64,000 bases of DNA from Undaria pinnatifida (Eukaryota; Sar; Phaeophyceae; Laminariales; Alariaceae): positions 7,121,465-7,185,464 of the forward strand of contig JABAKD010000027.1 in NCBI GenBank assembly GCA_012845835.1, written 5' to 3'. Position numbers and translations under genes: made by a program. The notes under the pieces were generated by a model. That model was not told the DNA's origin. It did not search any database and saw nothing but the letters and a program-made list of their open reading frames with translations. Positions within the stretch are counted from its first letter, which is position 1. Every line of letters starts with the position of its first letter. Shown here piece by piece: positions 46,701 through 57,700 of this stretch.

Positions 46701-48350
46701 CAGCAGCAGCAGCAGCAACAATCACGTCACGAGTAGTAAAATAGCAACAACAGCAGCTCAGCAGCAGCGACAACAGCAGCAGCAGCAGCAGCGACAACAG
46801 CAGCAGCGACAACAGCAGCAGCGACAACAGCAGCGACAGCAGCCGCAACACCAGCAACAACGTAACAACATCAACAACGCAAACATTACTACATACAGCA
46901 GTAGCAACAACAGCATGGTGCTTCGAGCGTCACTGGGCAAAATAATGGCATACTCATGTGTAACGCGAAGAAAAAAACACTCTACTAACACGGTCATGAT
47001 CGAGTGTACTCCCTGTACCAGTAAATGGTTACTACCGATCTAATGAAGGTCCCCGCCAACCCGGGTATATTTCGGAATCTAGCACAGCAGTGGCTACCCA
47101 ACGGTCGGGTATGGTGTCTAGACCCCTGGGTGCGTAATGCTATCGACGGGTATGTTTTTGTTGTGGGGGGGTAGTACGGGTGACAAATATAAACCCGTTG
47201 ATAAATTATCGACATAGACCACCCTACTACCCGGGTAGATTTCCCGGGTATTATACCCCAGAGGAAACTAATGGGTACCCGGGGCCCAAATACTCGGCGA
47301 GTATCGAGCGGTACTCGTAACCGTGACGGGTAATACTCGCGAGTTCTCGGGTATTTGGCAATAGGGTAACACCTACTACTTACTGTCTGTTGCAAGGGTG
47401 GGTAGTGGGTATCGTGGGTACCGATGTACACAATCGGTCAGTGTTCTTCGCGGAAAAGTCACAACAGGATTCCTGCGTGCAGCGGTGTGCAGAAGCAGCG
47501 AAAGCAGCGAAAGCAGCAGCAGCAGCAGCAGCAGTAGCAGTCGTCTTGTGTCCTGCATCGCTTTTGGCTGTTTCCTTCCCTCGGCCTAATAGTCTGTTAC
47601 TGGAGTTCTTGTCTGGATGCGTTTTTTCCGCGCTCCCTGGCGTCGTTTTACACTGCTATATGGCGGCTGTCGGGTGGAGAGCCTGGTTGGCACTTCTACG
47701 AGAACTTTTAGCTGTGGTGGTGGACAGCATGGTGGATAGGAGTCCTCCTCTTGAGAACAGTTGTCGATCAAACGCCCTGCATATGATATGACAGCAGGGA
47801 CCGACACGGCAGCAGATTACGCACGAACAGAAAAATCCAAAGCCTCCAAAACGTATCATACCGGCATCAAATACTTGTAGAAATAACATGGGCGCAACTA
47901 GTTGTGGCTCGGATCAGCATGCCACGCGGGTCCTGCCGGCCGCTAACTACACAGTCGGGGTCAGTTTGGAGGGCCCAAGTCCAGGTGGGTTCAGGGATCA
48001 GATCGGGTCCGCGTGAGGTCAGGGCGCCAAGCGGGAAACAGGGTCGGTAATGGTGGCTCTGCCAAAGAACATCGGCTCATCGTAGATTCATCACAGAGCA
48101 GTACTGGTGAATAACAACTCGGGCATCTATCTACTGCCTAGATCCAACCGGAGTCAATGCTGCAACTACCACCGACTGCTACCGGATGAAGCGGCTCTCG
48201 TACCCCCTTCTATCCCACCTTAGCTCCTGCGACGGCCGCGCCGTGAGCGGTGATGCTCGCCACCGGCGAGCAGCTGAGCAGCAGCAGGACGTTAAAAACG
48301 CGACGCAATAGCGAAGAAGGGGTCGGCCTCGATGCAGACTTGGAGAACAT
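35388..48350 (-). CDS. DNAJC3: ER TPR/J-domain co-chaperone (DNAJC3/p58IPK-like), 12 exons
   Basis: Exons in transcript order: 48350-48219, 46685-46572, 46058-45927, 45595-45410, 44057-43890, 43485-43393, 42892-42692, 41322-41236, 40255-40061, 39450-39406, 37940-37807, 35520-35388; all GT-AG, phases agree, 539 residues (human family member about 504). Residues 1-35 form a signal peptide (basic LLRR, then a VFNVLLLL core). TPR-type helical repeats fill about 55-425. The J-domain begins at QYYKTLGVPRNADL (about 433), has HPD at 461-463, and carries an EEEKIKSEK insertion as in p58IPK. YDRGED follows the J-domain, then a Gly/His/Phe tail. Known family role: binds unfolded lumenal clients through the TPRs and hands them to BiP through the J-domain. 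The start exon was chosen because it gives a signal peptide and the right phase; Met codons further upstream (up to 48554) are in frame. The terminal exon has decayed tandem copies upstream. No ER retention signal is visible at the C-terminus. Confidence 0.94.
35600..36444 (-). repeat. Decayed copies of the co-chaperone's terminal 3' splice site and exon start
   Basis: Four extra copies of acceptor plus TACGACCGAGGAGAAGAT lie in the last intron. The copy at 36444 has an intact TAG acceptor and reads YDPGEDVLDIFHM then stop. The copy at 36339 is intact and reads YDRGEDVLKITRT onward to a stop at 36243. The copy near 35745 has lost its AG through a TACCTGGTT insertion. The copy near 35632 keeps AG but has lost the YD codons. 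Intervening sequence is G-rich on the plus strand. Confidence 0.8.
35785..36000 (-). mobile_element. Family C copy, reversed
   Basis: Contains GTGCTCCGTCCCGGCATAG and CTCACGGCGCTTCGCGCTTG on the minus strand, and the C-tail (as G) at 35780. It is inserted among the terminal-exon copies. Confidence 0.65.
36842..37140 (+). mobile_element. SINE-like repeat, copy 2
   Basis: Near-identical in layout to 3777-4095: TCGCCCCGGTGGCGTATCAG head, GAGTTCGAGCCC B-box-like motif, GACCACGGCTTGTCCAGAAG 3' block. Ends in a TA dinucleotide run. Confidence 0.7.
37165..37735 (+). mobile_element. Family C, full-length copy
   Basis: The longest copy: head with two GGTTGGC...CAACGACGCTGTAAAA units, then TTGTGCGGAGTGGAGAACC, CCGACGAGGCGGTTACATAG, GGTGCCGAAGTCCGTC, TCACGGCGCTTCGCGCTTGG, CCCGACGTGCTCCGTCCCGG, ending AAACTGAGTACACCCCC. 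It lies in the last co-chaperone intron. Confidence 0.75.
38226..38640 (+). repeat. About 120-bp tandem repeat, three copies plus inverted fragment
   Basis: Units start AGATGTCAGGAGACGGCA and contain CCCTTGACCGACGGCAA and CTGACGCCAAACTACTAGG. A reversed fragment (CCGTCTCCTGACATCTTTG) closes the array near 38632. Lies in co-chaperone intron 10. Confidence 0.85.
40487..40767. repeat. CTA triplet microsatellite in co-chaperone intron 8
   Basis: About 280 bp of CTA/ACT triplets. On the transcribed strand this is TAG repeated, giving dozens of AG dinucleotides before the exon 9 acceptor at 40256. Confidence 0.95.
42437..42672. mobile_element. Family E element beside co-chaperone exon 7
   Basis: Left CACGATAGCCCCCCCC, right GCGGGGGCTACCGTAGAA, interior as in the other family E copies. 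The right end lies about 14 bp from the exon 7 donor (42691). Confidence 0.7.
44668..45365 (+). mobile_element. Family D remnant and family C copy in co-chaperone intron 4
   Basis: 44668-44762: CCCCTTTGGAGCCACAAAAC to GTAAAGGGGTCAA (diverged family D). 44880-45365: family C from GGTTGCGTTGGCGTCGG through CTCACGGCGCTTCGCGCTTG to a GAGTATACCCCCCC tail, only 35 bp from the exon 4 donor. Confidence 0.6.
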
Positions 48351-48736
48351 GGGCGAACTGCTCTTGTTTGACCTCGAGCTACGGTTCCACGGCGAAGCAG
48401 ATAAAGCGTGTCGTGCTTCCCATAGACGCGTGGAATCCTTTCGGCCCGTGCAGGTGCTCATTGACGGACACAGGGTTGCTGACGAGCAGAGGATAGTGGG
48501 ATGCTGGAAGACTCTCCGAAATATATGTCGGGGGAAAACGGTCTCACAACACATGGGCCAATCAAATGATGCTGAATATTATTGAAAGAAAATAGTTGCT
48601 AAATAGTTCGAAGGCATTGTGGTATGGGATGGGGGGATCTGCGCCCAGAGGGGATTTGCAACGAGCGGGTTCCATCAGGCTGGTGTTGGCGATTCGTACT
48701 CCTGCATCTCGCTCGAGAGGATCCAACTCAAGCATC
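48351..48736. promoter_or_regulatory. Divergent promoter region between co-chaperone and LMF genes
   Basis: Only 386 bp separate the two start codons, so promoters and 5'-UTRs of both genes must lie here or overlap coding sequence. A CCAAT box is at 48558-48562. On the minus strand it forms ATTGGCCCATG (48562-48552), one base away from the animal ERSE-II element ATTGG-N-CCACG. No TATA box is obvious. The assignment rests on gene layout. Confidence 0.6.
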
Positions 48737-51700
48737 ATGGCAGGCGATGATAGAGCCGACACCTCCGTTCTTCGAGGGAAGCACTGGTTGACCCGAGTGC
48801 TGTTCCTGAGGTGCCTTGGCTTCGTGTATATGGTCGCTTTTTTCGTGGCACTAAAGGACAACGGAGCTCTGGTAAGTCACACCGCATTTAGTGGTAGTCG
48901 AGTAGGCGAGTGCTCGAGTACTCGCCTCGTGTGCACCAGGTGTTTGTGCTTTGAAGTCGGAAGCCGTAGTCTATGATAGGATCCTGTACTGTAGTTGGCA
49001 AAACCTGGGTTCTAATTTCAAAGGAAGGGCTTTGCACGAGGAGGTGGCCCGCAGTCCAGGCTTGCTTGCTGCTCACGATCATTGCACCGCACCTGCCAAG
49101 ATGTCGCACTCGAGTGCCGTCTCGTACTACTGCTGTAACCATGTGTGCGCTTTGAATCGGAAGGCTATGATAGACGCTCATGATAGACTCCTGTACTACT
49201 GCTGTGGTTGACAAACGTGGACTCCGATTTCAAAAGGAGAACTCGGCACGAAGGAGATAGCTACAGCAGTAGCGCAATCCAGGCCTGCCTGGTTCCTGCG
49301 GCGCACCATCATTGCGCCGCATCTAGATTCCAGATACCATCTGTACGTCTGTGCGTAAAGTCGACGCAGCATTCGCGCAGAAAGCAGAAAGCTACGAATT
49401 TGAATGTATGAAGTTGTACGAAGTATGAAGTTATATTATACGACTTCGCAGACAGCAGCAGCAACAGCAGTAGCAGCAACGGCAGATGAGTCTGGAGGAG
49501 GCACGGGTGGGTATAACTGCATACCGAGACGTATCTACGTTCATGTGCTGGATAATTTGCTGCAAGTAGGTCTCGCTTCTTGGATCGTATTATTAGGTTG
49601 AATTTGACCTACTAAAAATTTCCAAAGACGATTGCGCGCTCAACGCATCGTAGACTAACAAAAATGATGACACTGCTGTTGCACTGCTGTTTACTATCAC
49701 GTCTTCAAATCAAAACGGTATGGCTGTGAGTTTCTGATAGTAAGCCGCCAGCTAGGCATTAGCCGGCGAGGTACTGCAAGGGCTCCGCTCCGCGGGCGGC
49801 TGACACCGCCAGCGACGCTCGCGCAAGGACGAATACTGCAAAATGTGAAGAGGGCAGAAATAACAGCCCCATGATTTGGTGCAACTATCGATTTGATAGT
49901 TTTGTGAAGAACCGATTGCCGTGCTACTATGCTGTGTGCTTGCTGGCGATTCCACGTTCTGATCGGCAATACGGGTGTGATTTGCGAGGGGAGGGAACAT
50001 GATGAACACCTGAGGGTAATCAATGAAGAAAGGACGTCGATGAGAAAGTCTGTGGTAGTTTGTTGCGGCGGTGCCAACTGTCTCACTATTTTTCGTATTT
50101 TGGGTTTCCTTGCTTGTAGGAAGGCTTGTTTGGTACGGGGCACGTATTTCGCGGCGTCTTCAAGTAATACCATCACGCTGCGAGCACACAGAGAGGTCTT
50201 CTGCAACTCATGACGCATCGTCCCATCGCCATCGTTTGTGCCGTTAGTATCACGTATCTCTCGTTATTAATAGTGTGTTTAATGTCCTGTAGATCATGAG
50301 CACCTCTGGCTCGGGTGTTTGAGCGATGCTCGCCCTGCTCAGCGAAGATCATATAAGGCTCAGAAATGAAACCTCGTAGAGCACACATTGGTGTTGTGTG
50401 TTAGTTGGTAACTCATACAATACCACGGAGAGTATGACATGGTATTTGCTAGCTCAACTACAAGCCGTTCGAGAATCACCGACGACAAATAAACTACTCC
50501 GGAGTATTATGTATGCTCCTGTCGCGGGAGATCCCAGTCTATTTTCTACCGGCATGTTATTTAGTTTGGTGTTCTTCTTTTACCGGTGGTGTGCTACTGC
50601 GTGCCGCACGAGTATTCACCGCTGCGACACCATGTAATAATACCAGTGAGAGCCCCCCAACCGGAGCCGGCGTGTCCATATTTCTGGCACATCCCTGTAA
50701 AGTCTGATAAACTGAGACCAAATTTGAAGTGTGCCTGTTTCGTGGTCAAACCCAGAGCTAAGCTTGGGCCAATTTATCATTCTTTTTGAGTGTAAAGTGA
50801 TGCTAATTCGCGTATTTCTTTCCCCCGGCGGCGCCTTCAGCGTGATCCTCCGGAGGCACCCCCGGCGGGCCCTCTGGGAAAACCTCCAACGACCCGCCCT
50901 TGGCCGGGGGGGGGGGGGCGGGGTGGCTCACTATGAATCGTTCTTGAATCGCCAACGATGAAGAATCCCTTATCTGTTCTCCTGCGTAAGAGATCCCGGT
51001 CTGTTTTCTTCGTTAGCGTTTTGTGTCCTTTTACTGGTCGGGTTCTACTGCGTGCCGCACGAGTGTTTACCGTTACGACACAATGCAATAATAAACCAGT
51101 GAGCGACCCTCTCTGCATGTCCATATTTTTTAGTATGTCCCTGTAAAGTCTGATGAACTGAGATGAACATACGAAGGTTAAAATTTACATGTTTCGTGAT
51201 GAAACCGAGAGCTAAACTTGGCCGGTTATATAATACGTTTTTTAGTGTTAGATGACGCCAAATCTCGTATTTTTTGCCTCGGGCAGCGCCTTCAGCGGGA
51301 TCCTCCGGAGGCGCCTCCAGTGGGGCCCCCTCGGCCAGGAGGGGGGTTGGCTCGCTTCTCTCGCCTGAGTTTAGTCGACTAGTTGGCTGGGTAGCCAGTC
51401 AACTAATTTCTATGCGGTAAGCCGACTCATGGCCCTGCAAAAGGGGCAGTAGCAGCACCAAAGGAAGCAAACGTACATCAAGATGCAGCAATATAACGAT
51501 TGCATGGCTGCACGGTACATTGATCGTTGCAATATGATCGTACTCTGCGTTACTCGTGTACTGCTGTTTACCAGGTATCATATCATACGTTAAACAGATA
51601 ATCGGTGTCTACGATATGCCGTCCTAGCCACAACAAACATGCCATAAAGCAAGAAAGTATGCACAAGGTGCCGAGGCCCGCCTCACAAGTGTGGCTGTTA

Positions 51701-54700
51701 GTAGGATTCAGCTCGCCGTTTCGTAGCTACAAACTAGGTGGCAGAAAGCAAGAAAGTATGCACAAGGTGCCGATGCTCGCCTCGCAAGTGGTTCTTAGTA
51801 GAATGCAGCTCGCTCTTCATGCGGCTCGCAGAACATCCCACGGTGCTTCGCGCTTGGTGCACGCGATGTCCACCTGGTCGGTGCAAGCCCGACGCGCTCC
51901 GTCCCGGCAGTGTAGGGATGCGAGGGTCCATGGTCATACGACTACGGCCGTCCATGAGATGAGCACCTTCCCCTCCCCCCCCTCCCTGCCGCCCCGCGCG
52001 GAGAAATGTTTTTCTTCGTTCTCCCTTGCCTTAAATCCTCGGTTTCGCACCGTTTGATGGACCCCTGTTTCCTTTCGTGCTTCCTTGCCATGCCGCGTTG
52101 CTACTTAGCTCGGCGAGGACGGGTTGCTACCGGCGACGCTGTTCATGGAAAAAGTGCAGCATTACTTCGCGGCTCTCACGCTCTCAGAAAAAATGCTCAA
52201 GGTGGGTGGGGAGGGGGGGGGAGGGGGGGGAGGGGGGCGATTGTGCGGTGTATGTTAAGTTTCCGAGGTGATGGTGCAGGGCTGCTTCAGGGGGGGAAGA
52301 AGGAAGGTGGTACTCTTCATACCGCGGTATATCGACTTGTCAGTGAGTTCTTCGGAAGCGTACATACGTGCTGTAAGCTGGCGTGCCAGGCACGAGTTAC
52401 ATGCATACGAGTATGACGGGACGCGGGCGACAGTTACGTTTTGCTTGTAGATGGATCACCAACCGCTTCAGCAGACGCGTCGGTTTCGTCGCTCACGCGC
52501 TGTGCTTGCCGTGTTGCGTGGTTGACTCATTGGTAAGACCCGAGGCACCGACTTGCTTTGTTCCGATCCCTTACGAAAACTCAGTGCCGACGCTGGCACC
52601 AGAATGACGGAATTATCGTTCAGCTTCTCGCCCATTTCTATCCGCCCCCCCCTCTCCCTCCACCCCTTTCCTTCAAATGTTCCCCCCTCCTCTTGCCCCT
52701 GGTGCAAGCGATGTCTGCCTGGTTGGTCAAAACCCGACGTGCCCCGTCCCGGCATAGTAGGGATGCGAGGGTCGTTGGTCATACGACTACGGCCATGCAC
52801 AAATTGAATACACCCCCCCCCCTCCTCTTGCCCCCCTCCCTCCCTCCCCTCCCCCCTCTCCCGTTCCCCCTTCCCTTTTGTGTGTTTTGGCGTGCGTCTC
52901 ACGTCTCGTGTCTCGTATGCCGTATACCTCGCGTCTTGTGTCTTGTTAAAAAACTTGCTCTCCGACCCGTTACATAAAAAAACAACACATTTTTAATGGC
53001 CCCGTCCAAAAAATTAGCTGCCAACGATTTTCTGGTTCGTTGTCCCCACCGCGGCTAACCTGCGCCTGACTGCCGCGGTCGGTGCGGGCGTGTCGTCGGT
53101 AGTTGCTTGGAGAGGCGCGGCCAACTTGCCCGCCATGGCCCTGCTGTGGGCGCTCTACTTTTCAATAATCAACGTCGGGCAGACGTGGTATTCGTTCGGT
53201 GAGTGGGGGGGGCGGAGAAAAGGAAGGAGAGTGGGGAGGGAGGGGAAGAGGGGGAATGAGAGGTGGGGGAGGGGGGGGGGGGGGAGAGGGCAATCCCTCT
53301 TTGTAGTGGCGTGGTTACGTTTTAGGAAGGACCAGTGAAATCCCTGAATGTGCTCAAAGAGATTCCTCGCGCGCAGTGGGCCCGCTTCAAGCATGTGACG
53401 GTATGGCTTTTGCCGGGGTTCACGCCGTACTGCTCTGTCCCGCCCTCGGCTGTTTGGCTCCGCCGTCGCGCACTGCTACAACGCGCAAACAATGTTATCT
53501 ACAGCATCCTTATCGCCTTTTCGCGCTTTCTTTCTTCATTTTGTTTCATTTTATTTCATTTTTGGACGCGCGACGATAGCGGCAACATTTTGTGGCCAAC
53601 TTCTATGTTTCTGCCCAGCGTGGATCCTCGACCAATGGGCCTTCCCAATGCCAATTGTGTTGTACAGCATTCTTTGTTGCAGCTTAGGCTACAGTAGGGG
53701 GGGGGGTCACGCTTGGGGGCTCTTTTTTTCGGTGGGTCGGGCCTACTGGTGCGAATGACCTCCGTGTTCCTTTGTCGGCCTTAAGCTTTCGCGTTTCTTG
53801 TCTTTTTTTGCGATATGAGACCGCCATGGAAGATGGACAGCTAAGCTATGCCGCTGCGCCAAGCAAATTGCCTGGAGAGATATTTTTTCGCCGTGAGGTA
53901 CAGAGTCACTCGGGCGGGTGGGGCAAAGCCGGCAGCGAGAAGGAGGGCACCCCCCTTACTGCTATAATAGGTGATAGATGATACATGCTGGCCGCGGACG
54001 GCGAAACAGGAAGGAGATAAGATAAGCAAAGCATTATTTTTTTAATGCAAGTATACGGAAAAAAAAACGTTATGAGCGCCCCAAGTGTCGGAGCTGTCTC
54101 TAGTTGGAGCAAGAACGGTGCCCCGTCTCGAAAGGGATGCGTGGTCAAGGGTCAAACGACTAAGGCAAGCAACCAATGAGTACGCCCCCCCCCCCCCCCA
54201 CCCACCGCAGCCTTGGTCTTACATACCTAAGCCAGGGGACTGGTAGTCGCGGCGATTTTTGGAGTCATCCCACTGTAGGGGTCGCAGTTGTTGAACTAAA
54301 GGGTTCTGACCGGTTGAGCTTCCCAGGCGTGGAACTCCAACTATCGGTAGGTATGATAGTGTTAGCAAGAGTATTGCCTTTGGTTTAGGACTAGCGCGTA
54401 GAATTACTGGTCGGGCTACGCGGTCACCGAACGTCTTCGGAGTCGTGTCTAAGGGTGATATATTCAGCTATCTCCTCGTGATAGGAGAGCTCAGAAATTT
54501 CTTAGAATCTCTGCTGCTGCCGCACCCCTGTAGCGTGGGATGGCTGGGCTGTTTTTTTTTTTTTTTTTTTTTTCAACGCGTGCTACGATAGAGGTGCACC
54601 ACTTTTTTTTCTGAATACTACCCCTCGCTTTGGGAGCTCAAGGCCGACCTCTCCCGAACTTCTGATTTTGGAGAAACATAAAGCTGCTACCACTGGATGA

Positions 54701-57700
54701 AAACTACCATGGCCTAGGTACACGACGAGAATCACGCGAAAATTAAGGGGGCGTATTTTCCGACGATTTTGGGTTAAGGAGCCCCGTCATTCAGAAAACA
54801 TTTCAGACGAAAACTGCTACCACCTCTACCGTAGCACGCGGCGAAGTCAGCTCTTGGGTGACGCAGCAGCTTCTCTAGAGAGCTGCAGAAAAACTAGGCG
54901 CTACGCACGTCTTAGGTGTTCTTAACTTGTTCGTTCTACTTCATTTTGTGGTGCGCTTTTCGACGCTCTTTTCTTCGTTTTGCTTTCATGTTTTGCTTCA
55001 TGTTTTTCATGTATGTTGTTGCTGTCTCTTTTGTCGCCTCGCTTTGCTTGGCTGAACGAAGGGTGGGAGAGCCAGCTGCTGGAAACGGGGTTCGTGGCGA
55101 TGTTCCTCGTCCCCTGGCTGAGCCTGTCGCGCTTCCCCTTGCGGTCACCGACCCCCTTGGTGTGCGTCTGGGCCTACCGGTGGCTGCTGTTTCGTATCAT
55201 GGTGACCAAATAGTAGTAGTAGTAGTAGTGGTAGTAGTAGTGGTAGTAGTAGTAGCAATGATAGTAGCAGTAGTAGTAGCAGTAGTAGTAGTTGCAGTAG
55301 CAGTAGTAGCAGCAGTATTAGCAGTAGCAGTAGTAGCAGCAGTATTAGCAGTAGCAGCAGTAGCAGCAGTATTATTGGTACTAATGCTGTGTTACAGATT
55401 CAGGAAGAGAAGCGACAATATAAGCGTGTTGCTGGCTGTCCTGTCCTGTCCTGCCCGTGCTTTCATGCCCGTGCGCCGACCAACTTGCGACGTTCTCTGT
55501 CCCTTTCTGCTCAGCTCGGTGCGGGGCTGATCAAGATGAGGGGCGACGCCTGCTGGCAGGACCTGACGTGCATGGAGTACCACTACCAGACGCAGCCAAA
55601 CCCCAACCCACTCTCCCTCTACCTCCACCACCTGCCCGGCGCTGATTGGTGAGGAAACACTGAATTGTCACAACCCCAAATTTTGAAAAAGAAAATTGAG
55701 TTATAAAACACCAGAATGTCGATGATCAAATGCTGCAATAAATTGATCAAATGATCACAAATATAATTGTCCCCACCACCACCACTTGTCCCCTACCCTT
55801 CCCTCCTTTTCCCCCTCCCGCCTCCCTCGCGACGGCGGTGGTGTGTGACCATTTCAACGGCATTTTTGCGTTTTCTCGCCGGCGCGGCATTTTTCCCGAC
55901 CTCCTTCGAGGCAAGCAACCCCCTCCCCCCCCTCCCCCCCCCTAAGCGCTACCCCCACCCGCTACCCTCGTGTCGGCGGTGGAGGTTTTCAATATGAATA
56001 TGGCGTGTTCATGTCGAAACCTCATCCTCGACCTCTTTCGACGCAGGCACACGGACACACAAAAGTCAGAACAATACCAATTACAACCCCCACGCCCTAC
56101 CATCTAACCCCTGACTATTACCTCGTCCCGTCCCGCCTGCCTCCCTCGCGACGGTGTTTCAATATCAATATGGCGTGTTCGTGCCGGTGCGGCATCCCCG
56201 ACAACTCTCGAGGCAGGCACAAGGCAGAGGTGATGGTGAACCACATCGTCGAGCTCGTGCTTCCCTGGGGGCTGCTCCTCGGCAGGCGCTGCCGCCGCAT
56301 CTCAGGGCTGGCGCAGGTGCAAATACGTTTTGTGTTGATTCATTGGTTGGTTTTTTACGATCGCTTTGTGACATTGTGTTTGTGTGTTTTGCGTGCTTGT
56401 GTGTGTCTGTTTTTTGTGAAAGAGCGTGTATTCCATGGTGTGTGCTGTTGTCTGGTGCGTGTCCCAAGGTGTTGGATATGGTATCTAAAGTCTAGATACA
56501 TGGAGACGTTTACTAACGTCGATAGGGCGTTTTGCCCTCGCCCTGAGAAGCATAACTGCGGCCTTACCACCCACCGCTGGGGGTGGCGTCGGTTGCCAAC
56601 GACGCTGTAAAACACGCCTCGCTACGGGAGCTAGCCCACAAGGGTACCCGTCTTTTTTTGTCGAACTGTTTTTGCTGTAACCGAGATGGTGGTCGAGGTA
56701 TATCATATTGTGCGGAGTGGGGAACCTTAACTCCGCACAAGGGGGGTGATATCACGTAGTGTGCATATAGCAAGGCGCCCACGAGGCAGCTACGTGATGT
56801 CCCCATTGCTGTCTCCGGAAGTGGTCACACCAGAAAATAAACTAATTAATTCGAAGCTGTCGTCTATAGGCAAGATAATACGCACAAGGTGCGGAAGTCC
56901 GCCTCACACGTGGTTTCTAGTAGGATGATGCAGCTCTTACTTCATGCGACCCGCCAAACACCTCGCAGCGCGTGGCGGTTGGTGCAAGCGATGCCTGCCT
57001 GGTCGGTGAAAACACAACCTGCTCCGTCCCAGCATTGTAGGAGTGCGAGGGTCTAATAGCAATGGTCATACTGCTACGGCTATGCATGAAATGACTACCT
57101 CCCCCCCCTCCCCCCCTCTCCCCTCCGCGCCCCGTTACCGCCACCCCGCCTCCCACCACCCTTCACCCTCCCCCCCCCCCCCCCATTCGCTGCCGCCCCC
57201 GGTCTCTCTCTCTGCCGCCACCACTTCCACGCCCCCCCCCCCCGCCCCCCCCCGCCCCAACCCCGCCCCTCGACCCCTCCCCCCTCGCCAACGCTCCCGC
57301 CTTGCTTCCCCCGCAGATCATGTTCCAGGTGGCAATTATCGTGTCCGGCAACCTGTCCTTTCTCAATTGGCTTACGGCCGTGCCCGCGATTTTTTCCTTC
57401 GACGACCTCTACGTCAAGGGGCTCTTTAGCCACCGATGTCAGCGCCTGGCGTACCGCCTAGCAGTAGAAGAAAAAGCAACGGTGGTAGGCGGTGGTGATG
57501 GCGGTGGTGGTGATGGTGGTGTTGTTGGTGGTGGAGGCGTTGATGACGGTGACGGTGGTGTTGGTGGTGGTGTAGTTCGTGACGGTGATGGTGGTGATAG
57601 TAGTGGCGGTAGGGGTAACGGCGGCGGCAGCAGCAGCGGCGGCGTTCAGGGAGAGGTGACGGCGGGCAACGGCGGCGCTGGTAGTGGTGTGGGTGGGCCA

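Noticed and set aside
47376-47558. Leu-rich frame as signal-peptide exon of the co-chaperone
   Set aside because: It is in phase and has a GTGACT donor, but its core is encoded by a CTG repeat. The exon at 48219-48350 gives a normal signal peptide with a better donor and non-repetitive sequence.
48250-48585. Plus-strand frame of 111 codons
   Set aside because: Antisense to co-chaperone exon 1 and its 5' flank, with no family resemblance.
54916-55380. 204-codon frame with a hydrophobic N-terminus
   Set aside because: It overlaps LMF exon 4 in another frame, and its valine-rich part is the TAG triplet array.
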